Shown here: one piece after another, positions 16,514 through 23,743 of the stretch | How positions within the stretch are numbered: position 1 is the first letter of the stretch | How the letters are laid out: each line of letters starts with the position of its first letter | NCBI GenBank assembly: GCA_016926875.1 | Contig: JAFGNU010000027.1 | Coordinates: 1-35,606, forward strand | Source: Anaerolineae bacterium | GTDB taxonomy: Bacteria; Chloroflexota; Anaerolineae; Aggregatilineales; Aggregatilineaceae | DNA length: 35,606 nucleotides | Direction of reading: 5' to 3' | Program-made: the position numbers and the translations under genes | Notes under the pieces: generated by a model | The model's database searches: none | Seen by the model: only the letters and a program-made list of their open reading frames with translations | What the model was told of the DNA's origin: nothing

Positions 16514-17029
16514 TCAGGCATCCTTCCGGATACGCGCCATTAGGTAGGAGTCGACGTAATCCCCATCTCGATAAGCGTAATCACGCAGGGTACCTTCGAT
16601 CTCGAATCCAAACTTTTTATACAGCGCGATAGCAGGCTCGTTGTCTGTGTATACTTCAAGCGCGATACGGGTGATGTTCAACCAGTTTTCCGCGAGATTG
16701 ATTGCGGCTTCCAGCAGGGCGGTGCCCACGCCGCGCCCCTGGTAGTCAGCATGAACCATCATGCCCAGCCGGGCGACATGCGCCTGCCGCCCGCTATCAA
16801 CTAACATGCCCAGGTAGCCGACTACCCGCTCATCCACCACCGCGACCAACCCATACATGGTTGCCGGTTGGTTTTCCAGCCGGTCACGTATGGTATCGGG
16901 CGATAGATAGGGCAGATTCAGCGTGTTGGCGGGCACGTTGCCGCTGATACGCAGGACGGTGATGTCCTGGTAATCATCAGTTTCTATTGCCCGAATGAGG
17001 ATGTCCGTAGCAGCGTGCGGTTTGGTCAT
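16514..17029 (-). CDS. GNAT acetyltransferase, YhhY/AaaT-like
   Basis: A 171-residue GNAT-fold enzyme. It closely follows the pattern of E. coli YhhY (AaaT, an L-amino-acid N-acetyltransferase): IRAIETDDYQDI at the start, NTLNLPYLSPDTIRDRL, VVGYLGM, the acetyl-CoA pyrophosphate loop QGRGVGTALLEA, and the C-terminal ALYKKFGFEIEGTLRDYAYRDGDYVDSYLMAR. The loop is complete, so it should be active. Its ATG overlaps the stop of the upstream paralogue as ATGA. The exact acceptor amine is inference from resemblance. Confidence 0.88.
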   Translation of the reverse strand: MTKPHAATDILIRAIETDDYQDITVLRISGNVPANTLNLPYLSPDTIRDRLENQPATMYGLVAVVDERVVGYLGMLVDSGRQAHVARLGMMVHADYQGRGVGTALLEAAINLAENWLNITRIALEVYTDNEPAIALYKKFGFEIEGTLRDYAYRDGDYVDSYLMARIRKDA

Positions 17030-17583
17030 GCGTTTTTTCCCTGCGAGTGTTGATCGACCGGCACTGTATGCAGCCGGGCCATGATATAGGCGTCGTCGTA
17101 TACACCGCGCCGCAGCGCATAGCGCCGCATGGTAGCTTCGATCTCAAACCCGTACCGCTCGTACAGCGCAACAGCGGGGGCGTTATGGATATACACATGG
17201 ACTTCGATCCGGCGCAAACCCAGCCAGTTATCCGCCAGATCAAGCACCGCTTCCAGCAGCGCTGATTCTGCATCAGTCCCCTGGTGATCGGGGTGCACAA
17301 GCAGGTTGAGACGTCCGGCATGGCGGCGGCGCGCCAAAAACGTCTCCAGCCATGCAAAGCCGGTGATCCGTGTGCGCCCGCCGGGCAGCCCAACCTCTGC
17401 GATCAACGTATGCGTATGGGGCGGCGTAGTGCCAAAACGGTCCCGGAACGCCTCATCCGACAGATACGGCAGTTCGACCGAATCAAGCAGCACGTCAGGG
17501 AAAGACCACAGCGTGTATAGCTGGTCCAGGTCATCGTTTTGCTGGCCGCGAATTGTCAGCGTGGATGTGGCAGTCACAGGCAT
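17026..17583 (-). CDS. GNAT-fold paralogue with an altered acetyl-CoA loop
   Basis: A 185-residue relative of the downstream acetyltransferase, sharing VELPYLSDEAFRDRF, NWLGLRRIEVHVYIHNAPAVALYERYGFEIEATMRRYALRRG-type segments. The loop that binds the acetyl-CoA pyrophosphate reads QGTDAE where the paralogue has QGRGVG: both glycines after the first are replaced by acidic residues. The remaining fold looks intact. It may bind acetyl-CoA poorly, or act as a partner subunit of its neighbour. I start at the ATG at 17583, which has GGAG two bases upstream of AATG, an unusually close spacing; a longer frame upstream adds 23 residues with no GNAT similarity. It is the first gene of the operon. Confidence 0.82.
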   Translation of the reverse strand: MPVTATSTLTIRGQQNDDLDQLYTLWSFPDVLLDSVELPYLSDEAFRDRFGTTPPHTHTLIAEVGLPGGRTRITGFAWLETFLARRRHAGRLNLLVHPDHQGTDAESALLEAVLDLADNWLGLRRIEVHVYIHNAPAVALYERYGFEIEATMRRYALRRGVYDDAYIMARLHTVPVDQHSQGKNA

Positions 17584-17679
17584 TTCTCCGCACCGGTAGA
17601 TTGTTCGAGTATCATCCAGCCATAGCTTACCCCGCACCACGGCTGGCGCCAACTATAGCCTGATCGCTGTGGGCGCTGC

Positions 17680-17685
17680 TATAAT
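17680..17685 (+). promoter_or_regulatory. -10 box of the DUF2344 gene (leaderless start)
   Basis: A consensus TATAAT ends 7 bases before the ATG at 17693, so the transcript would begin at the start codon. The -35 region is weak (TAGCCT at an 18-base spacing). No Shine-Dalgarno sequence fits. Confidence 0.5.
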
Positions 17686-17692
17686 CGCGGCC

Positions 17693-18349
17693 ATGAACAC
17701 ATCACTCACGCAGCAGCGCATACGTATCACGTTCGGCAAACAGGGCTATCTGCGGTTTGTAGGACATCTCGACCTGGCTAAAGCCTGGGAACGTGTCCTG
17801 CGGCGCGCCCGCATCCCGTTAGAGTATTCTCAGGGGTTCAACCCGCGCCCGCGTTTTCAAATTGCCGCCCCGCTGCCGGTCGGCGTAACCAGCGAAGGCG
17901 AATATCTTGACGCCTGGCTCACCGCGCGGCTGGAAGGCGTATTCCCGGATGACTGGATCGCACGCTTGAACGCGACCATGCCCGATGGACTGGTCGCCCA
18001 CCATATTGCAGATGTGCCGATCCGGGAAGCATCGCTGCCTTCCCAGGTCACCAGCGCGGATTACAGCATCACGCCGCTGGATGATGTGATCGCACCGGGA
18101 GAACTGCGCCGCCGTGCCGAAGCCCTGCTCGCCGCGCCCACCATCGAACGCGAGCGCCGGGGCAAGCGCTATGATCTGCGCCCGCTGATCCTGGCTCTGT
18201 CAATGGGTGACGAAGGACATTTGATCGCACAGTTGAAGACTGGCGAGCACGGCAACGGACGTCCTGACGAACTGCTTGACGCGTTAGGTCTGGACATGAC
18301 GCAGGCGCGCATCCACCGCCTGCACCTCTACCTGGACAGCGCCCCATAA
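17693..18349 (+). CDS. DUF2344 / TIGR03936 radical-SAM-linked protein
   Basis: A 218-residue protein of the DUF2344 family. The signature start is clear: IRITFGKQGYLRFVGHLDLAKAWERVLRRARIPLEYSQGFNPRPRFQIAAPLPVGVTSEGEYLDAWL in pattern (about 8-75). The function is not established. Family members are usually next to, or fused with, a radical-SAM protein and often near ribonuclease G or ribosomal-protein genes; none of these is present here. The ATG at 17693 is preferred to an upstream GTG because a consensus -10 box would lie inside the longer frame. It converges on the oxidoreductase genes with a shared terminator between them. Confidence 0.88.
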   Translation: MNTSLTQQRIRITFGKQGYLRFVGHLDLAKAWERVLRRARIPLEYSQGFNPRPRFQIAAPLPVGVTSEGEYLDAWLTARLEGVFPDDWIARLNATMPDGLVAHHIADVPIREASLPSQVTSADYSITPLDDVIAPGELRRRAEALLAAPTIERERRGKRYDLRPLILALSMGDEGHLIAQLKTGEHGNGRPDELLDALGLDMTQARIHRLHLYLDSAP

Positions 18350-18361
18350 TGTGATCTGCAT

Positions 18362-18405
18362 AAAAACAGACGGCACGCGCAGTTGAGTGTGAGCCGCCTG
18401 TTTTT
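18362..18405. terminator. Bidirectional intrinsic terminator
   Basis: The sequence AAAAACAGACGGC, an 18-base loop, then GCCGCCTGTTTTT forms a 13-position stem with one A-C mismatch. It has a T-run on each strand, so it can end both the DUF2344 transcript (plus) and the oxidoreductase transcript (minus). It fills the 76-base convergent gap. Confidence 0.85.
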
Positions 18406-18425
18406 ATTTCAACCTGCCGGTCTGT

Positions 18426-19475
18426 TTACACCTTGCGGCAGCAGGTCAGGTGTTCCATGATACTGTCCAACGCTTCGCGCGGCGGGCGCAGCCGCTCCTC
18501 AGGCAGCAGGGCCAGCGGCGTGTCGATCAGGTGACTTATCTCCGCCAGGGTCTGGCGTTTCGCGTCCACGTAGATCAGGCCGGTAATGAACTGGTGAGCC
18601 TGCCGGGCTTCTTCCAGCAGGTGGAAGGCGCCCACCTTGTCGGTCGGATCGTGCTGGTCGGGATCAAGCTTCTTCAACATCAGGTGCGACCCGTCATGCA
18701 TCTGCACCGCCTGGACTTCACCCGGTTCGTGCACCTTGACGACAATCGGCTCGTATTCGGGGATATAGGTGATGTCTTGCAGCGGTTCCTCGTGCGCTTT
18801 GCCGTAAGGGTAGCTTTTGGTGGATGTTTCGTGGTTGTTAAACGTGACACACGGGCTGATGATGTCCAGCACTGCCGTGCCTTTGTGGCTGATCGCAGCC
18901 TTGAGCAGTTGGCGGACCTGGTTCGAATCTCCGGCGAATGATCGCGCCACAAACGACGCATCTGCCGCCAGCGCTTCCAGGCAGACATCAATCGGCGGCA
19001 GCTCGTTCACGCCTGCGTACTTAAGCTGCTGGCCAAAGTCTGCCGTAGCCGAAAACTGCCCTTTTGTCAGGGCGTAGACCCCGTTGTTTTCCACGATATA
19101 CACTACCGGGACGTTGCGGCGGACCATGTGCTTAAACTGGCCCAACCCGATGCTGCCCGTATCGCCGTCGCCGCTGACGCCAATCGCGATCAACCGGCGG
19201 TTGGCGGTGGTGGCGCCGGTTGCGATGGCAGGCATACGCCCGTGGAGCGCGTTAAAACCGTGCGAGCGGTTTAAAAAATAGGCGGGCGACTTGCTCGAAC
19301 AGCCGATACCGCTCAGTTTTATCAGATCGTGCGGGTTGAGCGACATCTCGTAGCACACGGCGATGATCTGGTTGGCGATGGAGTTATGGCCGCAGCCCAG
19401 GCACAGGGTGGAAGGGCGCCCTTTGTAATCGTTGCGTGTCAGTCCGATCTCATTTACTCGTGCCTTGGTCACCAT
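18426..19475 (-). CDS. korB: 2-oxoacid:ferredoxin oxidoreductase, beta subunit
   Basis: A 349-residue thiamine-diphosphate subunit. The [4Fe-4S] ligands are visible: C25 and C28 (CLGCGH), C59 (GIGCSS) and C209 (ISPCVTF). The thiamine-diphosphate/Mg motif is GDGDTGSIG...VENNGVYALTKGQ (about 102-140). With the alpha subunit it decarboxylates a 2-oxoacid to the acyl-CoA and reduces ferredoxin, in the cytoplasm. The two-subunit layout with alpha first matches KorAB-type 2-oxoglutarate enzymes; pyruvate or branched-chain 2-oxoacids are not excluded, so the symbol is a class label. Only three bases separate it from the alpha gene. Confidence 0.9.
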   Translation of the reverse strand: MVTKARVNEIGLTRNDYKGRPSTLCLGCGHNSIANQIIAVCYEMSLNPHDLIKLSGIGCSSKSPAYFLNRSHGFNALHGRMPAIATGATTANRRLIAIGVSGDGDTGSIGLGQFKHMVRRNVPVVYIVENNGVYALTKGQFSATADFGQQLKYAGVNELPPIDVCLEALAADASFVARSFAGDSNQVRQLLKAAISHKGTAVLDIISPCVTFNNHETSTKSYPYGKAHEEPLQDITYIPEYEPIVVKVHEPGEVQAVQMHDGSHLMLKKLDPDQHDPTDKVGAFHLLEEARQAHQFITGLIYVDAKRQTLAEISHLIDTPLALLPEERLRPPREALDSIMEHLTCCRKV

Positions 19476-19478
19476 TGT

Positions 19479-21296
19479 TTAGCGCTCCTGTTCCAAAATC
19501 GCAGTCGTCATCCAGCGCGGCGTCAGCGGCAGGCCGTCCGCATAGGCAAGCGAAAAAACGCGCGCGGCCAGTTCAGGGTATTCCATCCTCAGCAGCCGGG
19601 CCATCTGGCCGTCGGTGTTGTTTTCGATCACGTAAACCCGGTCGTGTTGGTCGATAAAATCACAGGTGACATCGCTGAAGGGCAGCGCCCGCACGCGCAG
19701 GTAGCTGGTTTTGATGCCCTGTTGTTGGAGTCGCTCGCGTCCTTCTACGACGCAGGCATCGGTGGTGCCGTACGCGATCAACCCGATCTCGGCACCATCC
19801 ACCTGGTCGACAACCGGTTGGGGAACCAGTTGGCGCGCCGTGTCGTGCTTGCGATTCAGCCGCTCCATGTTCTCGACCCAGTCTTTAGCGCGCTCGCTGT
19901 AAACCGCCTGCGCGTTGTGGCCGGTGCCGCGTGCCAGGTACGCGCCGGTATCGCGATCAGTGCCGGGCAGCACGCGGTAGCCGATGCCATCACCGTCCCA
20001 GTCCTCGTAGCGGGCGTACTTGCGATCCAGATTATCCAGTTCCTCTGCCGTCAGTATCTTGCCCCGGTCCAGCGGTGTATCCGGGTACTCAAACGGCGGA
20101 CTCATCCACAGGTTCATGCCAAGATCGAGATCGCTCAACACAAAGATCAGCGTTTGCAGCCGGTCGGCCAGGTCAAAAGCCCGCCAGCCGAATTCAAACA
20201 CTTCGGGGATGCTGCCGGGCAGCAGGACAACGTGCCTGGTGTCTCCATGTCCCAGGAAATAAGCACTGATCAGATCGCCCTGCGAGGTGCGAGTCGGCAG
20301 GCCGGTACTCGGCCCCATGCGCTGCACATCCCAGATCACCGCTGGCACTTCCGCATAGTAGGCCATGCCCGCGAACTCACTCATCAGCGAGATGCCGGGG
20401 CCGGACGTGGCCGTCATCGCGCGCGCGCCTGCCCATCCCGCGCCGATCACCATGCCAATTGCGCCGATCTCGTCCTCGGCCTGAATGACGGCGTACGTCG
20501 CCTCGCCCGTGTCGGGATCGGTGCGCAGGTCGGTCAGGTCCTGCCGCAGCGCGTCGATCAGGCTGGTGGAGGGCGTGATCGGGTACCAGGCGACCACCGA
20601 CACGCCGCCAAATACGGCACCCAGCGCAGCCGCCGAGTTGCCATCGATCAGCAGCATGCCGTTGGTCGTGTCCATGTGCTCGACTGTATACGGATCACTT
20701 TTGGCGATGTGATCTTGTGCCCACTCATACGCCGCGCGGACAACAGCCATGTTCATATTGACCGGCTTGGCTTTGCCGTTGAAATGATAGTCAATCGCAA
20801 ACGCGATCTGGCTCAGGTCAATATCCAGGATGGTGGCCAGCACACCGACATAGACCATGTTGGCGATGTACGGACGCAAATTAGCCGGAACATCTGCCAT
20901 ATCGGTCAGCGCTTTGACCGGCATGGGATAGTACGTGATGTCCTGGCGCGTTCGCTTGATCTTCCATTCCTCCGGGTACAGGCAAATACCGCCGCTGGCG
21001 AGCATTTCAATATCCTCGCCGATGGTTTGCTGGCTCATGGCAACCAGGACATGATAGTCTTCCAGGCGGGCGATATAGCCGTGCTTGTTGACCCGGATGC
21101 TGAACCAGGTTGGCAGCCCTTGAATGTTGGAGGGAAAGATGTTTTTACCGGTGACGGGGATGCCCATCCTGAAGATGGCGCGCAGGAGAACGGTGTTAGC
21201 TGTCTGGCTGCCGGACCCGTTCACCGTCGCGATCATGATCTGGAAGTCATTTATAACCGACTGGTGTCCGTTTGATTTTGAAACGAGTGAAGTCAT
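19479..21296 (-). CDS. korA: 2-oxoacid:ferredoxin oxidoreductase, fused gamma-alpha subunit
   Basis: A 605-residue subunit. The first about 185 residues are the gamma domain (VNGSGSQTANTVLLRAIFRMGIPVTG, then FPSNIQGLPTWFSIRV). The alpha part follows, with DGNSAAALGAVFGG, the substrate-site motif WYPITPSTSL, and the EDEIGAIGMVIGAGWAGARAMTATSGPGISLM stretch characteristic of the family. The C-terminal domain includes IAYGTTDACV and VIENNTDGQMARLLR. Fusion of gamma to alpha is standard for the alpha-beta enzymes. An AGGAG lies 11 bases and a second AGGA immediately before the ATG at 21296. An intrinsic terminator precedes the leader, so the pair probably has its own promoter or depends on read-through from the regulator gene. 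Confidence 0.9.
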   Translation of the reverse strand: MTSLVSKSNGHQSVINDFQIMIATVNGSGSQTANTVLLRAIFRMGIPVTGKNIFPSNIQGLPTWFSIRVNKHGYIARLEDYHVLVAMSQQTIGEDIEMLASGGICLYPEEWKIKRTRQDITYYPMPVKALTDMADVPANLRPYIANMVYVGVLATILDIDLSQIAFAIDYHFNGKAKPVNMNMAVVRAAYEWAQDHIAKSDPYTVEHMDTTNGMLLIDGNSAAALGAVFGGVSVVAWYPITPSTSLIDALRQDLTDLRTDPDTGEATYAVIQAEDEIGAIGMVIGAGWAGARAMTATSGPGISLMSEFAGMAYYAEVPAVIWDVQRMGPSTGLPTRTSQGDLISAYFLGHGDTRHVVLLPGSIPEVFEFGWRAFDLADRLQTLIFVLSDLDLGMNLWMSPPFEYPDTPLDRGKILTAEELDNLDRKYARYEDWDGDGIGYRVLPGTDRDTGAYLARGTGHNAQAVYSERAKDWVENMERLNRKHDTARQLVPQPVVDQVDGAEIGLIAYGTTDACVVEGRERLQQQGIKTSYLRVRALPFSDVTCDFIDQHDRVYVIENNTDGQMARLLRMEYPELAARVFSLAYADGLPLTPRWMTTAILEQER

Positions 21297-21359
21297 TCCT
21301 GATAGTGCTCCTGCAAATGTTTTTGGTCATTGCTCAACAGCAAACAGAATCAACGTGCG

Positions 21360-21382
21360 AAAAAAACAGGCCGGCCCAGCCT
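21360..21382 (-). terminator. Intrinsic terminator between the GntR gene and korA
   Basis: On the minus strand AGGCTGGGCCGGCCT folds into a six-pair stem (one G-U pair) with a three-base loop, followed by G and seven T. It begins 14 bases after the regulator stop and about 64 bases before the korA start. Confidence 0.6.
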
Positions 21383-21395
21383 CTCTTGAATGTAT

Positions 21396-22124
21396 TTACT
21401 CAAAAACTCGAAAAATAAGTGTCTGCTCCTCTGGTGACTGTGCAGTATTCTGCTTGTCTTGTCCCGGCACGTGGCGCAGCAGGTTCATGTGCTCGGCCAA
21501 CGCCTGACGACCGCCTTCAAAGTCACCCTGCGCCACGCATTCAACCATGCGCTCATGATAATCCCATACTTCGCGGTGATACGACAGCTCGGCGTACAGC
21601 GCCAGTCCAAATGCCTGGTACGCTTCCCAATAGGCACACAGCAAGCCCTGCACAAATGGGTTTTGCAGATGCTTAAAAAACGCCAGGTGCAGGCTGCGAT
21701 GTTCTTCAAACGGGACTTCGATAGGGTGGTGATGGAGCTTGGTACGCGCGCGGGTGACTAGCTGGCGGAGATAGGCGATATCATCAGGCGTAAGCTGCCT
21801 GACCGCTTCATGCCAGAAGCTCAGTTCAATGTGCTGGCGAAGCGTTGAAAAGTCGGAGAAATACGCGCGATCCAACCCTAACGCATACAGCACACTGAGC
21901 GTTGCGGCAGATTCGAAACTGAAATCCTGTACCTGGGTGCCGGTGCGGGGTTTGACCTGAACCAGGCCCAGCGTCCGTACAACTTCCAGTTTTTCACGTA
22001 TTTTGCTTACGCTCACGCCGAGCTGGCGACTCAACTCGTTTATCGTCGGCAGACGTTCGCCGGGGCGAAGCTGGTGTTCAACGATATAGCGCAAAATATC
22101 CGAGTCCAGATCGGAACGGGGCAT
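21396..22124 (-). CDS. GntR-family transcription regulator, FadR/FCD subfamily
   Basis: A 242-residue regulator. The winged helix-turn-helix is at about 5-72 (LRPGERLPTINELSRQLGVSVSKIREKLEVVRTLGLV, then VKPRTGTQV). The FCD effector domain is at about 95-225; its metal- or ligand-binding residues are indicated by EEHRSLHLAFF, DYHERMVECVAQGDF and ALAEHMNLL. FadR-type proteins are usually repressors whose DNA binding is relieved by an organic acid or acyl-CoA. An AGGAG lies 8 bases before the ATG. Its place upstream of korAB suggests control of that operon, but the palindrome I can see is before its own gene. Confidence 0.9.
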   Translation of the reverse strand: MPRSDLDSDILRYIVEHQLRPGERLPTINELSRQLGVSVSKIREKLEVVRTLGLVQVKPRTGTQVQDFSFESAATLSVLYALGLDRAYFSDFSTLRQHIELSFWHEAVRQLTPDDIAYLRQLVTRARTKLHHHPIEVPFEEHRSLHLAFFKHLQNPFVQGLLCAYWEAYQAFGLALYAELSYHREVWDYHERMVECVAQGDFEGGRQALAEHMNLLRHVPGQDKQNTAQSPEEQTLIFRVFE

Positions 22125-22163
22125 ATGGTTCTGCTCCTGGTGGATTATCGCCCCGGAATCATC

Positions 22164-22178
22164 TGATCAATTTGATCA
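22164..22178. promoter_or_regulatory. Palindromic operator before the GntR gene
   Basis: TGATCAA-T-TTGATCA is a perfect 7-bp inverted repeat about a single base. Further TGAT/ATCA half-sites flank it on both sides. It lies about 12-27 bases downstream of the predicted transcription start and 40 bases upstream of the start codon, a position that fits autorepression by the FadR-type regulator. Binding is inference. Confidence 0.65.
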
Positions 22179-22196
22179 ATCAGATTATTTGATGCG

Positions 22197-22225
22197 ATTA
22201 TAAGCTGTCGGCCTGCGCTTGCCAA
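22197..22225 (-). promoter_or_regulatory. Strong promoter of the GntR gene
   Basis: On the minus strand TTGGCA, a 17-base spacer and a consensus TATAAT. Transcription would start near 22190, giving a leader of about 65 bases that contains the palindrome. Confidence 0.7.
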
Positions 22226-22288
22226 CAGCCAATTGTCACTACTTGCAGAGACAGGTGTCGGTTTGTGCGGAGCAAGATGCGCGGCAGC

Positions 22289-22711
22289 TTACTCGTCTTT
22301 TGGGGGGAGCCAGGCCTGGTACCTGCCATCACCGGTTTCAGCGCTGCCGGTTGAGGAGGTTTCGGTCTTGGCAGGCAGCGTCGGCTGAGCTGCTTTGTCC
22401 TGCCAATCAACGGTGAGCGAGTCCTTTACTATGCGGGTGGTATCACTCATCAGGCGTTTGGGACCGGACATCGTCCGCAACTCATAGGCGCTCCGGTTAA
22501 GCTCGCGCGTGGTATCTAGCAACTCTTTGCCTTCCGGGCCAAGCTCGCTTTCGATCTCGGCCATCATCTGACTCCACGCCCTGCGAGCCTTGCGTGCCCA
22601 GCGTCCCGCCTCGCGCGCCCATTTGGCCGTGTTTTCCGGGCCGCCCACCACAAACAAGATAAGCAGTACGATCAACATCTCGGCCAGTCCAACGCCAAAG
22701 ATTCCGTCCAT
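22289..22711 (-). CDS. TatA/TatB-like membrane protein
   Basis: A 140-residue protein with an N-terminal membrane helix (about 5-22, FGVGLAEMLIVLLILFVV), a short hinge, an amphipathic helix (about 26-50, basic, WAREAGRWARKARRAW) and a polar tail, the layout of twin-arginine translocase TatA/TatB subunits. The hinge reads GGPEN where the family normally has FGP. Its length is nearer TatB than TatA. No tatC is in the window. GAGG lies 8 bases before the ATG. It follows the EamA transporter gene by 35 bases on the same strand. Confidence 0.75.
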   Translation of the reverse strand: MDGIFGVGLAEMLIVLLILFVVGGPENTAKWAREAGRWARKARRAWSQMMAEIESELGPEGKELLDTTRELNRSAYELRTMSGPKRLMSDTTRIVKDSLTVDWQDKAAQPTLPAKTETSSTGSAETGDGRYQAWLPPKDE

Positions 22712-22746
22712 TGTTCACCCTCAAACGCAGTCCATTTGTCAAGAAT

Positions 22747-23694
22747 TTAACCACTTGGCTCTATTTTTTCAACCTGTTGGTCTTTACTGGCAACTCCGAT
22801 GCCGACCAGGATCAAGGCCGCCCCGATAATCTGTATCAACACAGGCCACTCGTCCAGGAAGATAATCGCCAGCAGGCCGCTGCCGATTGGCTCGCCTAAT
22901 ACGACCAGGGACACGTAAGCCGCCGGGAGGAAGCCCAGCGCGTAGTTAAACGACGAGTGGCCAAGCAACTGCGGCACCAGCCCCATCAGCAGCATCCAGA
23001 GATAGGCTTTGCCCGGCAGCCCGGTCACTTGCAGCCCGGCAGCAGCAACAACCAGTACCAGGATGATCGCGGCGGCGCTGTACACCAGCCAGATATACAC
23101 CACAAGTCCCAACCGCGAGCGCAGCCGCCTGCCGATCATAAAATATATCGCCGCCATCACCGCGCCGACCAGCGCCAGCCCGTTACCGAGCAGCGGATCG
23201 TGCCGGGTGGGCGGGGCGCCCGTCTCACCACTGAGGCTGACCAGCACGCCGCCAACCAGCGCCAGTACCAGCCCGGCGATGCTCCAGCGGCCCAGCTTTT
23301 CGCCCAGGAACAGCGGCGCCAGCATCGCGACCCACAGCGGCGCGGTAGTCACGATCACAACGCTGTTGACGACTGCCGTATATTCCAGCGACGTGATCCA
23401 GGTGGCGAAGTGCAGCCCCAGCACAATACCCGACGCCAGCGCCCACTTCAGATCACGCCACGCCAGGGCGCGCAGTTCGTGCCGGTGGCGGCTGAGGACG
23501 ACCGGTGTCAGCGTGACAGCCGCCACGCTCAACCGCGCAGCCGCCAGCACCAGTGATGGGGCGGATTCATTCTGCGCCAGGCGGATAAAGATCGCAGCAG
23601 TGGATACCGCCAGGACGCCCACCACCAGCGCGATAAATGGCCGCCAGTTGGGCGCAACAGCAGGTGATGGGACTGCTTGTGCGTGTTCGGTCAT
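22747..23694 (-). CDS. EamA/DMT-superfamily transporter
   Basis: A 315-residue inner-membrane protein with about ten hydrophobic helices in two repeats, each an EamA domain (about 22-150 and 165-300). The marks FATWITSLEYTAVVNSVVIVTTAPLWVAMLAPLFLGEKLG at the end of the first repeat and FNYALGFLPAAYVSLVVLGEPIGSGLLAIIFLDEWP in the second are typical in pattern. The family exports metabolites or amino acids; the substrate cannot be predicted. It follows the ABC ATPase gene by 49 bases and could be read with it. Confidence 0.9.
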   Translation of the reverse strand: MTEHAQAVPSPAVAPNWRPFIALVVGVLAVSTAAIFIRLAQNESAPSLVLAAARLSVAAVTLTPVVLSRHRHELRALAWRDLKWALASGIVLGLHFATWITSLEYTAVVNSVVIVTTAPLWVAMLAPLFLGEKLGRWSIAGLVLALVGGVLVSLSGETGAPPTRHDPLLGNGLALVGAVMAAIYFMIGRRLRSRLGLVVYIWLVYSAAAIILVLVVAAAGLQVTGLPGKAYLWMLLMGLVPQLLGHSSFNYALGFLPAAYVSLVVLGEPIGSGLLAIIFLDEWPVLIQIIGAALILVGIGVASKDQQVEKIEPSG

Positions 23695-23743
23695 GGAGTG
23701 TATCCCGTTGAGTGTGGTAGAAACCCTGCGTGCACTGATACTA

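Noticed and set aside
19329..21275. A 648-codon open frame on the plus strand opposite korA
   Set aside because: It is a mirror of the high-GC third-position pattern of korA/korB: low in hydrophobic core pattern, rich in Arg, Gln and His, and without a ribosome-binding site. korA on the other strand is unmistakable.
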